From Pyrrhosoma nymphula (taxonomy: Eukaryota > Arthropoda > Insecta > Odonata > Coenagrionidae), in contig OY754335.1 of assembly GCA_963573305.1 (NCBI GenBank), positions 15,725,501-15,789,500 on the forward strand: 64,000 bases of DNA. Direction: 5' to 3'. The position numbers and the translations under genes are program-made. Shown in pieces: positions 12,816 through 22,863 of the stretch; the first letter of the stretch is position 1; each line of letters opens with the position of its first letter. The notes beneath the pieces were generated by a model, which had not been told where the DNA came from, did no database searches, and worked only from the letters and a program-made list of their open reading frames with translations.

Positions 12816-13625
12816 GTAACCGGGAGGAGTGCCCGGGAACATCATCGACCCCCTTCCCCACCACGCCTCCCACGCACCACCCCTTTGTCCAGCAAGGTCC
12901 TCCTAACCCCGGCATTTGGGCTTACATCGGCCGAGGCCGGGAAAAAGGCGGCGGAACACGGAAAATGGAAAATAAAATTGTCAAGGGAGATTTGAGTGGA
13001 ATGGGAAAAGGACTTGTGGAGCGGAAATGCAGTGGGAGAAAGAGAGAGAGGATGGGACAATGACAACCTGACGAGTAAGCGTTGGAGAGGCTTAGCTCGT
13101 TGGTACACGGGGAGGCGACGGACAGCTGAGGCCAATTATGCCATCAAGGGATTGGTTACAAAACAACACTTGGGATATGTTGGAAGGTTGGAGAGAAACC
13201 AATACGGTATTAGCCTACTCGTTCGCAAATGGTTCCTCAGCTTTACGTCCCAGCCGACGGACGGAGTACTATAAAGCTATATAGATGGAGCGAATACTTG
13301 GAAGAGGAATAATAGTTCAAGATCCACATGAATACACATAAACAATTTTCTACACGTTAAAGTTCTATGGTTGGTTAGTTATTTGGGGAGAATACTGACA
13401 ACAAAGGTCATTGGCCTCATCATGAACAGGCTAGTTGAAGTTGATACAGAAAGCCGATGTCATCCTGAGCGTTCACCTGACGAAAGGCACCGAGGTAATC
13501 ACACATACCATCCAACGGCAGGAACACCGCACTCCACGTTTTACGGACGGGACGGGTTATTTACGGGTTTCTTCTCTAAATAAACAGATTCGACCACCCA
13601 GACGAAATAAGGGAGATAGGAAATA
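12816..13625. other. GC-richer non-coding DNA
   Basis: Contains a C-rich patch near 12840-12910 and a purine-rich patch near 12950-13060, both stop-poor on several frames. Nothing recognisable is encoded. Confidence 0.4.
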
Positions 13626-13630
13626 AAACT

Positions 13631-13747
13631 GCTTTTTACGATTTGGATACTCCTATTTCCCACTAACAACTCGTGATCACAAAAGACCCTTTTTTACTGT
13701 TTGGATACTCCTATTTCCCACGAACAACTCGTGAGCACAGAAGACCC
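13631..13747. repeat. Two-unit tandem repeat, about 59 bp
   Basis: Units 13631-13689 and 13690-13747 share ATTTCCCAC, AACAACTCGTGA and AGACCC at matching positions, with TTTGGATACTCC in both. The copies differ at only a few positions, so this duplication is younger than the one at 11.3 kb. Confidence 0.9.
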
Positions 13748-13909
13748 TCGGCAAATGGTTAAATATAGAAATAAAACGTATTATTAATTAATAATACAGA
13801 ATACTTTTGCCATTAATGTGACAATGGCTGGTGTACTGAAACCCCAAAAAAATCTCCCTTGAGGTGTAAAGAGTGAAAGCTTTTGCGGAGTCGTTTCGAT
13901 GATGAAGCT

Positions 13910-13990
13910 TTCCCAGGTTTCCTTGCTTGTTGATCCATATCCTTGGGCGGCACTTTCGCCAGTATTCCTAGGTTTCCTTCTTCAAGTCGG
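13910..13990. repeat. Left diverged inverted repeat flanking the LINE
   Basis: Shares the ordered blocks AGGTTTCCTTG, TATCCTT, TCGCCAG/ATTC and CTTCAAGTC with the reverse complement of 15228-15320. Identity is moderate with small indels. The pair brackets the truncated LINE at 14003-15217, which suggests the LINE landed inside an older palindromic element or between two inverted copies of one repeat. Confidence 0.6.
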
Positions 13991-14950
13991 AAGTTTGTGC
14001 GTAAAAGTAATTGCGTCGTTACCTATTTTAAGGCTTACAAAATATATAGCAAGATAATCAATACTAGGCTACAAGCTATCTCCGATACTACCTTATTAGA
14101 AGAACAAGCAGGCTTCAGGAAAGGTAGATCTTGCATTGACGATGTTTTCACAATAAAACAAATCATACAAAAACGAAGAGAATTTAACCTTGAAACACAC
14201 CTAGCATTCATAGATTATGAAAAAGCATTTGTTCGTGCCAACAGGGAAATGTTATGGTCAATTATGGAGAAAAGAGGATTTCCTAAACACTTAATAAAAG
14301 TTACTCAGAGCCTATATAGAAGTACCAGAATTGTGATTGATCCTGGAAAGCAGTTGACGAAGGAAATTCTCATTAACCAAGGCGTTAGTCAGGGCTGTAG
14401 TGTGTCACCTACTTTGTTTAATCTATACATAGATGACCTTCTAAGGAGATGGAATGAAGATAATGTAGCACCAGGCATAGAATTGGAACCTTCTGAGTAC
14501 TTAAATACGATGTTATTCGCCGATGACCAAGTTATTATACAAGACAGAGGAGATATATTGCACATGGCTGTTCACAAATTACAACTGAGTAACATGTATA
14601 ACCATAAAATCTCAAAAGCTAAAACTAAAACAATGGCATTTTTAGGTAGCAACCAGATAAGAACAAACGTTGGCATAGAAAACCAGGTACTGGAGCAGGT
14701 ATCCAATTTTCAATATTTAGGATGTGATATAACGTACGACGAGGACAAAGATATCACAAATAAAATTAATGTATTCCAGAGGATATGTGGGACAATAAGA
14801 AGAAATTTAAAAGGTAAAACAAGAAAAGATACCCAGATAAGATTTTATAAAGTGATTACTGTTCCTACTGTGTTGTATGGGTCAGAATGTTCGGCAATAA
14901 AACAAAGAGAACTGAAACAAATACAATCATCAGAAATGAGATTTCTTTGA
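13943..14950 (+). pseudogene. LINE ORF2 reverse transcriptase fragment
   Basis: This 335-codon frame is the only long recognisable protein in the window. It would encode an RNA-dependent DNA polymerase acting in target-primed reverse transcription. The first 20 or so residues come from flanking DNA, so the ATG at 13943 is not the native start. From about residue 27 the domain runs in order: AYKIYSKIINTRL (31-43), GFRKGRSCIDDV (58-69), motif A FIDYEKAF with Asp91 (89-96), GVSQGCSVSP (147-156), motif C FADD with Asp194 and Asp195 (192-195), then FQYLG (256-260) and LYGSE (311-315) in the thumb region. All three catalytic aspartates are present. The frame stops at a TGA where the family continues. 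Length is well short of a full ORF2, so the product would lack endonuclease and the C-terminal end. A non-LTR retrotransposon is certain; the clade is not assigned. Confidence 0.9.
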
Positions 14951-15217
14951 GCAGTTAAAGGGTGTACAAGGATAGATAAAATAAGGAGAACAGCTATAAG
15001 AGAGGAACTAGGTGTCCAGTCGATATCGGAAAAATTAGCAGAATAGAAAAAATTGGTGGAAAGAGCATGTATTACGAATGCCTAAAGAAAGATATCCTTT
15101 GCAGGCTTTGGAATATAAGCCAGAAGGTAAAAGAAGCGTCGGAAGATCAAGGACGAGATGGTAAAGTGAAGCCGAAACAGCCTTAAAGCCTAAACCTGGA
15201 AGGAAGAAGAAGAAGAC
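14003..15217 (+). mobile_element. 5'-truncated LINE with reverse transcriptase domain
   Basis: The element starts inside the reverse transcriptase domain, runs through the C-terminal region and ends in a GAAGGAAGAAGAAGAAG-like simple tail at about 15199-15217, typical of a LINE 3' end. The 5' end is missing: no endonuclease domain precedes it. After the main frame stops at 14948, LINE-like protein wording continues (AVKGCTR, EELGVQS, then WKEHVLRMP, LEYKPEGKRSVGRSRTRW) but needs a frame change near 15045. The stop at 14948 is TGA where relatives have Arg, consistent with a CGA to TGA change by CpG decay. The element is flanked by diverged inverted repeats. Confidence 0.88.
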
Positions 15218-15227
15218 GACCTATTTC

Positions 15228-15320
15228 AAGACTTGAAGACCTTACCTCGAATTCTGACGATACTGTCGCAAAAGGATATTCTTGATTAACTATTTGGAAA
15301 ACCAAGGAAACCTTGAGAAA
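15228..15320. repeat. Right diverged inverted repeat flanking the LINE
   Basis: Reverse complement of the block order seen at 13910-13990 (GACTTGAAG, GAATTCTGACGA, AAGGATA, CAAGGAAACCTTG). It starts about 10 bases after the LINE simple-repeat tail. Confidence 0.6.
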
Positions 15321-15353
15321 AGTTTGAGAGTTCCAGGACTAGCCACAGTATGA

Positions 15354-15400
15354 TTCTCGGTCACGGTCCGGTCAAGGTGAATGATTTTCCTCTGAGGAAT
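15354..15400 (+). repeat. SINE fragment related to the 22.4/22.8 kb tRNA element
   Basis: The segment GGTCAAGGTGAATGATTTTC (about 15373-15392) followed by CTCTGAGG nearly matches the 3' part of the tRNA-like unit and its T-rich tail in the palindrome at 22335-22892. The B-box region just before it is degenerate. Confidence 0.5.
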
Positions 15401-15484
15401 TTTGAACTCAGGAAAACTCTCAACATCCCTTTAGGTGACTCACAGGGTACAACCTAATGCAGATGCAGAAGCGGGGATCGGGAT

Positions 15485-15565
15485 TCTAATGAAATTTACA
15501 GCTCTGTCGGGATTCGAGCAGGGTCCTTTAGGGTGGGAGGTTCCAGCCTAAGCACCAACATTGAA
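15485..15565 (-). repeat. tRNA-derived SINE head (degenerate)
   Basis: On the minus strand the A-box-like TTGGTGCTTAGGCTGG (15543-15558) is followed at tRNA spacing by a B-box-like CTGCTCGAATCCCG (about 15508-15521). The cloverleaf stems are not intact. It is read as a tRNA-derived SINE head or old tRNA pseudogene oriented toward lower coordinates. Confidence 0.4.
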
Positions 15566-16458
15566 AGATTTGAAAAAGAAATGGAGTGGAAAGTGAAGGA
15601 CTGTAAATGCTGCCGGCTCTTTCTTTTTTACACACGCCCGATGCAGAGGAATAGAAGAATACAAGGATAGGGAAGCGAGAATAGCGGAAGAGAAGAGAGT
15701 CATACATTCAGAGGGACGGGAAAAGGAAGGAAGGGAAGCGTGGATTGTGGGTCCCATAGAGTGGGAGGTTGTGTGGAGGGAGAGGTTGTTTGGCTGAATA
15801 AAATATTTTTTCCAACCTCCCCTCTCTTTTTGGGAGGAGGAAGCCTGACCCCTCACTCCTCTCATGTATACTCCTCACACCACTCTTTCCTCCTCCCCAT
15901 TCCCAAAGAACCCTCCCCTACTCCCTATCTCTCTCTCCCCTTCCCTTAATGGATACCCTTCGAAGGGATGAAATATGCATTCGAATTCGTACCTCAATCA
16001 TTCCGGGAGAAGAGTTTTTCGTGTGCGCGGGGATAGGGAGGGGAACCACGCTTGGCGCGTTAGGAGGAGGGGAGACAGTGGTGGGGCGTAGGTTGTCGGG
16101 ACAGGACCTGAGGGGGAGAGAGGTTGGGTAAAGTTTGGGGAAGCGCGTGTGGGAGGGTAGGAGGGAAGGGAAAATGGGAAGCGTGCGGTTTCGTGGGTGG
16201 GACAAGCTAGGACGAAGCAAATGGAGGATAGAGTGGAGAGAGGGAGGGTTGAGAAGGGGGAGGGGGTGAGAAGGGGAAGAGGGAGGAAGAGGGCCTAAGG
16301 AAAAAGATGCGGAGGTGGTGGAAAAATGGATAGGCGTGGGTGTTGGGATAGAATAGCTTCAAGGGATGGCCCAATACCAGTTTTATTCCGCCTTTATCCG
16401 CTAGCGACACTTCAATTGCCGATAATACCACACTATCGACCCGATTTTCTTCCCAATA
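15566..16458. repeat. Purine/pyrimidine-skewed tract with strand switches
   Basis: The plus strand is G/A-rich at about 15570-15780, C/T-rich at 15805-15955 and G/A-rich again at 16020-16330. It is non-coding as far as I can tell; the many open frames on both strands reflect scarcity of stop codons. Confidence 0.55.
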
Positions 16459-16658
16459 NNNNNNNNNNNNNNNNNNNNNNNNNNNNNNNNNNNNNNNNNN
16501 NNNNNNNNNNNNNNNNNNNNNNNNNNNNNNNNNNNNNNNNNNNNNNNNNNNNNNNNNNNNNNNNNNNNNNNNNNNNNNNNNNNNNNNNNNNNNNNNNNNN
16601 NNNNNNNNNNNNNNNNNNNNNNNNNNNNNNNNNNNNNNNNNNNNNNNNNNNNNNNNNN
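16459..16658. other. Assembly gap, 200 N
   Basis: Exactly 200 unknown bases. The round length suggests a scaffolding placeholder, so the true distance is unknown. Open frames that run through it are artefacts. The flanking 60 bases on each side show no obvious relationship to each other. Confidence 0.99.
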
Positions 16659-17713
16659 TACAAAGCAATGTAACTTCGACGCTGTTTCAATTGATGAAGA
16701 CTTCATTTACCTTCTCCCAGAAAATCAGAAGTCAAATACTGGCATATATTTTCTGAAGTATCGGATTGACCAAACAGAAAATCATCGGCTTAGGCGATAA
16801 GTAATCGGGTCACCCCTAGATAGATTGGGAGGGGAGCTGCGGCCATATTGGAAGGGAAGAGGGAGGAGGCAGGAAGGAAGAACGGTCCGATGAAGAGGGA
16901 GCGGGGATCCGTGGGTTATTGGGAGATGGAAAGCAGGAGGGGGGAGAGAGAAAAGGAAGGAGGGAAAAGAGAACGGAATCTTCAAAAAATGAAAGCGATG
17001 TAAAGAGGATGCGAAGAAAAATGGGAAGGTCCGGAAGTTATATAGGGAATGGAAAGGAAGGGAAAGGGTAGGGTATGAGAAAGACGTGGAGGAAGAGTTA
17101 GGGAGTGGAACTAAGTGAAATGGGGGGAGGGTGGAGGCGGGGATGATGGAAGGGCAAAGAAACGTGGAGGACGGATCCGGTTTGGGGTGGGGAAAGTAAA
17201 AGGCAAGTCAATGAAAGTTGGCGTAGCGTGTGCCGCAGGGTAAATATGGATAGGGGAGACGCATTTAATAGACCGAATACACAACACTCTAAAGTGAAAC
17301 CCTCGTTCGTTAGGGGATGAAACCTAAATCTCTTGGAGGAGGAGAAAAGAATAGTGATTTTCCTCTCCTGTTCACGGTGACACTATAGAATCATCTACGT
17401 GAACATGGGACCAAGAAAGTTTCGTCAAGGGTTGTGGGAGGGGGTGAATTGTCTCCAAAACATGTAATATATAAACTACAACAAAAGTTAATGGAATTAA
17501 GGGTACAAAAGTGCATACATGTAACGTAAAAAGACATTTGAAATTTCAAAAGTAAGGTGAACATACATGGGTACATGGCGTATTATTAGTATGGATTAAC
17601 ACATTAAAAAACACCTTCAAAGTGCAATTAAGCCATCTAGTCTACCGAATCTATTTATCCAGGTTTAATGATAGCTTTTACGATCTTATATTGCTCTCGG
17701 AAAAAATGGCATC
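16659..17713. other. Purine-rich tract then AT-rich DNA
   Basis: From about 16830 to 17230 the plus strand is strongly G/A-rich. From 17280 onward composition returns to AT-rich. No gene is recognised. Confidence 0.5.
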
Positions 17714-17717
17714 TTAA

Positions 17718-18935
17718 CACTAGAACGCCTAGACGGGACATTTTGACCAAAATATGTTTTAAATTAATTTTTATTAAATTTTTAAAGAGTGCACAGTTTC
17801 CTCTCGAGACTTTTTATTAATTTTAATAGCTGTTTTCGTCCAAAAAATTTCACCTTCCTGAAATTATCCATTAATTAGTTATTTTAGAATTTATTTTCAA
17901 CGCCTATACGCATACATTTTGCCCAGGGATGTATTTGTATTTGTAAGTTACCTTCTTCAAGTCAAGTCTTCACCATAAGTTCTTTCAACTTCGGTTTCCT
18001 TTCAGTTCCAGTAAGTGAAGTCCGTGGCGATACCGTTGAATTTGAGAGGTGATCGTGATCTTAAGGTTCACTGTGCTCAAATATGTCTCAAAGACGCACA
18101 TTACGTTCTGTTGACATTCTTGCGGAGTTGCAAGAATGAGTTGCATTGATTCACATGGTGGATAAATTTTATTGGACAATTCCAATGATGAGCTGACATT
18201 TGAAACATATGAAGAATCAGCAGAATGCTCAGTATGTGATTATGAAGATCCATCTGATGAACGCGGTCCATGCACTACTCCGACCGATTCCGTGAACTTC
18301 ACACTCGCCCGAAGTTATAGCAGTTGATACCGGACCGATCCTCTGGATCTTCGCCATCAGTGCCTTCTGGTGAAACTTCTCACCAGTGGAACCGAGTAGT
18401 TGAGGATAGCTTGTCGTTGACTCCCAAAATTTCCTGAAAATAACTTTTATTTTTTTGAAAATTTCAACATTTGAAAATTTGGAGGCACCAGGATTTGAAC
18501 CTGCGACTTTCGGATAGGGAGTCGAGCACACAAACCACTACGCCACCCCTTAAATATTACGACCATGTTAATTGCGACAAAACTCCAAATAATTACGTAA
18601 ATGTGCTCTAATGAAGTGGATATGTATGTAATTTATTAACATTTGCTATTTTAAGCAATTAAAATAAAATTAATTAAAAAACGTTAAAATAATCCAAAAT
18701 TTTAAGGTAGATATATTAATAAATCATTATATTTTTCACAACTATGAATGTAATCAAGTAAAAACATCGATTAATGAGAAGAATTAGGGCGAAGGTTTAT
18801 ACAAAAAACCGTAAAAATGTAAACTTATTATTGCAAAGAGGGGAATTAAATTAGTAATTACTGCGGGTCAAAATTACCCAGTTTTGACGCTGAATGATGT
18901 CAAAAGTCCGGGCGTCCGTCTGTCCGTCCCTAGTG
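17718..18935 (+). mobile_element. Decayed piggyBac-like DNA transposon remnant
   Basis: The left end follows TTAA (17714-17717) and begins CACTAGAACGCC, then CGGGACATTTTGACC. The right end, read in reverse complement, begins CACTAGGGACGG and has ACGCCCGGACTTTTGAC, so the two ends form imperfect terminal inverted repeats. TTAA insertion is the hallmark of piggyBac elements; the right-hand copy has decayed to GTAA. Inside, an ATG at 18083 starts a short frame (MSQRRTLRSVDILAELQ, then a stop at 18137-18139). After a frame change an acidic stretch reads DELTFETYEESAECSVCDYE (from about 18187). A short basic start followed by an acidic region resembles the N-terminus of piggyBac transposases, but the catalytic DDD domain is absent. 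A tRNA-like SINE lies in the right half. The element cannot move by itself. Confidence 0.55.
18481..18553 (-). repeat. tRNA-derived SINE head
   Basis: On the minus strand, GGGGTGGCGTAGTGG (A box) is followed at tRNA spacing by GCAGGTTCAAATCCTGG (B box and most of a T arm, 4 of 5 pairs). The acceptor stem pairs poorly, so it is not a functional tRNA. A possible anticodon-arm remnant is CGACT pairing with AGTCG. It lies within the piggyBac-like remnant, so it inserted later or is carried as part of its interior. The body probably extends toward 18290, including a T-rich/A-rich linker at about 18430-18480. Confidence 0.65.
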
Positions 18936-18946
18936 TAATTCTTTAA

Positions 18947-21773
18947 TTTCATGCTCGTGATCTAATCGGCCGTAGGGCTGGGCTTACAACATATATAGAC
19001 CCCGCTCTAAACTTACTTAAAATAAATATAAAATTCAACCTACCTTTAGGCAATGTCGGAATGACAGAAAACTCTGAAGAACTACCAAAGAAATGAAATA
19101 TGTTACTCCAGAATGATCAAATTTAGTTTCGTTGTATCCTTGTATGCTTTCGTTTCCTTGATGCCGATAGAGATTTTTAAAAATTGGTGATCAATCATTT
19201 CGTGCCACTCCGCCACCGGTCGTCACTCGATAGGATAACACTATGTAGGGTGTCGGAGGGAAACTCATTCCCTTCTTCAAGTCACGCTTAGTCGGGTTAT
19301 ATCGCTCAAAGAGGTTTTTTTAAATCATCCATCAAAGACTACCTGAGTGAAATTGGAAATGAGGATAGATGTTTAGGATACCTCCCACTGTAATGAGCCG
19401 AAAAAATAACTTCTCGCTGCACTGAATAGGAAGTTTAAAAAATAAAATTATAACATTGACTTTAGTGTACATTTGTACTCGTAACTTGCAAACAAATAAT
19501 CTCAGATTTTCATATTCGAAGGTTTATGGTTTCAAGTTCAACGTGTCTAGTAAGCTATTTTTTTTATAAACCATTGAAAAGAACTTCCAACACGCTAGTA
19601 ATATAAATCAATAACAATCCTCTTACTAATCCACCCATATCAATGATCTATCACAACGTGAAAAACCACAGATTTGGTATTTCCCCACGGAAAAAGAAAC
19701 ATGTTACCCAACACCGTTAAGCTGCTCCGTTTTCCGCATAAATGATGTATAGGCAAAACCTGGCTTTCGAAAATGATCGAACCGAAACACGAGACGAAGT
19801 CCGGAGGAAACATTTTCCTCCGGAATATTTAAAAACGGGAGAGCGAATCGAACTACGGCGGGGCGCAGCGGGAAATCAAAGAGCGGGAGGCGCAACGGAT
19901 TTGGCCCAGGGGCGCTTGAGAGGAATCGTCCTGCCTGAATATTCGTCCGTGTGTGAGGACGAAAGGGAAGAGGACGGAAAGGGGTTGCACATGGACGAGA
20001 ATTGGCATATCCTGGGCTAACCTGGGTGAGCACATACTCTCAATTCAATATGGCGCTGCGATAGTTACCGCATTGGGGTTGTACGTCACTGTATTAATTA
20101 TTTCACCAAAAATATGCCGTTGTGAGTGAGTAATACTCAAGAGTTTATGTGGGTAAAATACGGATACAGCTTTTTGTGATAAATTTTGAAATTTGTAAAA
20201 GAAGAACTCAAAATAACAGAACTTCATGCATCAGTATCTTATTACATTACTGCACTCAGCTGTTTACTCAACTGATACTTCGTATTGTCCCCCTATTCTG
20301 TACAAAAAAATAGTACCGCAACCTCTATAAGGATATTATTTTACCAACACACTACGTATGCAGAACACAAAAAAGTGACTTAAGTAGAGATTTATTATGT
20401 CTAAGAGTTGAAAGCAAAGATTTCGTCTTCCTATACACAGTCACAACTACAACTAAAACAGAGAGAGATAAAAAATCACCTGAAAAAATATCATTTGCGC
20501 ATCCTTTCTTTCCCCATACCCTTCTTTTCTATGGTTTTTTGTCCGAACACCCACTGCCACGCGCCCTTGGGGCAGCTCGCACGGAAGTATGTTGATGCAG
20601 ATGAATATGTCTCAGTACTGTGCAAACGGGAGGGAGCAGCGAGGAGTGAATTGTTTCTTCGCCCGGGGGGAAGGAGAGATTGGGAGACAGAGGAGGTGGA
20701 AATTTGGGTCCAATTCAATAAAAAAATGCGAGAAAAATACCCGGGGTGGATGGATGACGCCAGGGGTGCCTCCTGGGTAGGGGTGCTGGTTGTTCGGACT
20801 GCTGCTGTTTGGGGGAGGGGTGCGTTGGAGGGGGGTGGGAGTTACTTCGGCGGAAAGGGGTTGAGAAAAGTGGCGAGGAGCTTCAAGGCCTCTTCATATT
20901 GGCAATGAGAATATAAAATTACGAATTTAAGCGGGCAAGAGAGTGATTCAGGTCTAACTTTGTGATTGCGTTAAGAGAAGGAAGAACACTCGGTAACATT
21001 CCACACGATGGAAGAATGATTCTGTGCAGTTTTATCGCGGATAAATGTTTAACGCGACCGATTTCCGACCGACCGATTAAAAACGGTTTAATGCGATTAT
21101 TGCTTTACATGACTGTCAAGTCACTGATTGGTTGGCTTGACATTGGTGTAATCAATCATCACATTAAACATTTATCAGAGTAAAACTGCAACGAGTTCTT
21201 CTTTCGTCAAGCACCAAGTTCCACCACATCAGTCCTGACACAACATTATCAGTGCCACACGAAGCTTAAAACGCAGACTGGTTTTGATTTTCAGCATATC
21301 TTCATCATTGGGAAAATATGATGCGTCGTTTAATTTATAGGATAGTGTGTAGAGGAGGAGTGGAAGAAGAATCTTGGAAGAGGGAGTTAGGTAAGGGCAG
21401 TTAACCCTTCTCAAAGACTTCACACACAGATACAAAGTCAATGAAAAGAGGGAGATAGTGAGGTAGGAATAGAAGAAAGATGGGCAGTATTTAAAAGAAA
21501 AAGTCATTTAAAAGTCTATTGCTCAACACTTTTTACGTTAAAACCATTTAAAAGTTTTCTAAAACAACCAGTTTTACACATTTGTTACAAATATGTAAAA
21601 TAGATAGTTTAATATCAGGAGAGTGCGAATGGTCAAATGGCATTGTACAGCAAAAACATACGTATTATCAAGGTTTTTCTAACTTACTTTTTGGAAAAAT
21701 TCAGGACAGTAAAAGCAATGACATATTACTTATTTATGTATTATTTATTTCCGAGAGTAAATTCATCCACTGA
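18947..21773. other. Mostly AT-rich DNA with one GC-rich patch
   Basis: No gene is recognised. A CpG-richer patch at 19740-20030 is open in several frames on both strands and contains a perfect 11-bp hairpin (TCCGGAGGAAA, loop CAT) at 19800-19824. A plus-strand frame of 166 codons at 20408-20908 spans an AT-rich half and a GC-rich half, and its translation is unfamiliar. These are unsupported as genes. Confidence 0.45.
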
Positions 21774-21809
21774 TTTTACCTTGAAATTGGCAATAATTTC
21801 AAGGTAAAA
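21774..21809. repeat. Perfect hairpin, 15-bp arms
   Basis: TTTTACCTTGAAATT at 21774-21788 and its exact reverse complement at 21795-21809 surround a 6-base loop. It could be the core of a short fold-back element. It is not near any gene for which it could be a terminator. Confidence 0.9.
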
Positions 21810-22334
21810 CCTCAAGCTGAAGCCAAGGCCGGAAGTAAAATTAGGTGTGGTTATACCATGTTAGTGGTTTTATTATTAAGAATGTAAATTAAGATGTTTA
21901 AGCTTGAGCATGTGGGGCAGATAGTGTTCACAACGTGCTTCGAGAACATAATGCAAAAATATTGCTTTGTTTATCTATTGAGTTGATTCCTCAATTTGGG
22001 ATATTATGAAGAACAGTGATTTCCTAAGCTGACCAATCAGAAGATACGTCGCGTCGGTGGGTAAAATGCACCAGTAGCGATGGGAAAGTGAAATTAAATA
22101 AATAAACATATTTAAAAAGATGAAGTAACTAGGTAAAGAAGGTTCGCAAGCGAACATTGTGTAGTCAAATGGATCGTGATATGGAAACAATAATACTATT
22201 TCACGGAGAAAAACCATTCATGAACATTAGAGGTTCGTCAAGTGCCATCTGTCGGAAGAATTTACTGCAGCTCTACTCCATTCTACCCACCGTGTGAATC
22301 CATAATTTTCCTCAGTTTGACGTTCTTCATAATT
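21810..22334. other. Non-coding DNA, no recognised feature
   Basis: AT-rich sequence between the hairpin and the large palindrome. Nothing is recognised. Confidence 0.5.
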
Positions 22335-22363
22335 TGCGATATTCCACAGAGGAAAAATCATTC

Positions 22364-22435
22364 GCCTTGACCGGGATTCGAACCCGGATCCCTCGATTTC
22401 GCGCCGAGTACTTTGACCAGTTAAGCTACCAAGGC
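22364..22435 (-). tRNA. tRNA-like unit, left palindrome arm
   Basis: A full cloverleaf can be drawn. The acceptor is GCCTTGG with TCAAGGC (7 pairs, one G-T), the D stem GCTT/AAGT, the anticodon stem CTCGG/TCGAG with loop CGCGAAA, and the T arm CCGGG-TTCGAAT-CCCGG is perfect. The anticodon position reads CGA, formally Ser, but base 33 is G instead of the near-invariant U and the long variable arm of tRNA-Ser is absent. A T5 run follows the 3' end within about 6 bases on its own strand, as a Pol III terminator would. I think it is a tRNA-derived repeat unit and not a working tRNA gene, although it is better preserved than the other tRNA-like heads in the window. Confidence 0.5.
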
Positions 22436-22791
22436 GTCCTTCTCCCTTGTGGATTATCTGGGGGCTTAATAGGAGCATGATGGTCAGAACTGCTAGACAT
22501 ATGATGTCATAAGCAGTCCAAATCGTGCGCTAAGCGCCACAGTCCACGAATAGAAAGCCATATATAGAACACATTGAGGTGCTCGCTCTTTTGACTGTCA
22601 AAAATTAAGTCAAAAGAGTTTGACCTCGAAAGTCAAAAGAGCGAGCACCTCAATGTGTTCTATATATGGCTTTCTATTCGCGGACTGTGGCGCTTAGCGG
22701 CCGATTTGGACTGCTTATGATATCATATGTCTAGCAGTTCTGATCACCATGCTCCTATTAAGCCCCCAGATAATCCACAGGGGAGAAGGAC

Positions 22792-22863
22792 GCCTCGGTA
22801 GCTTAACTGGTCAAAGCACTTGGCGCGAAATCGAGGGATCCGGGTTCGTATCCCGGCCAAGGC
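22792..22863 (+). tRNA. tRNA-like unit, right palindrome arm
   Basis: Mirror copy of the unit at 22364-22435. Relative to it, the acceptor has one C-A mismatch (GCCTCGG with CCAAGGC) and the T loop reads TTCGTAT, which alters a conserved B-box base. The anticodon stem is weakened (CTTGG with TCGAG). A T5 run follows at 22870-22874. It is more decayed than the left copy. Confidence 0.45.

Noticed and set aside
16207..16706. Open frames spanning the N gap
   Set aside because: Most codons are unknown bases, so the frames are artefacts.
19704..20033. Overlapping open frames on both strands in a CpG-rich patch
   Set aside because: At least three frames are open at once, which is expected in GC-rich DNA; none resembles a protein family.
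20408..20908. 166-codon plus-strand open frame
   Set aside because: It crosses a composition boundary, with unlike amino-acid content in its two halves, and is unrecognised.
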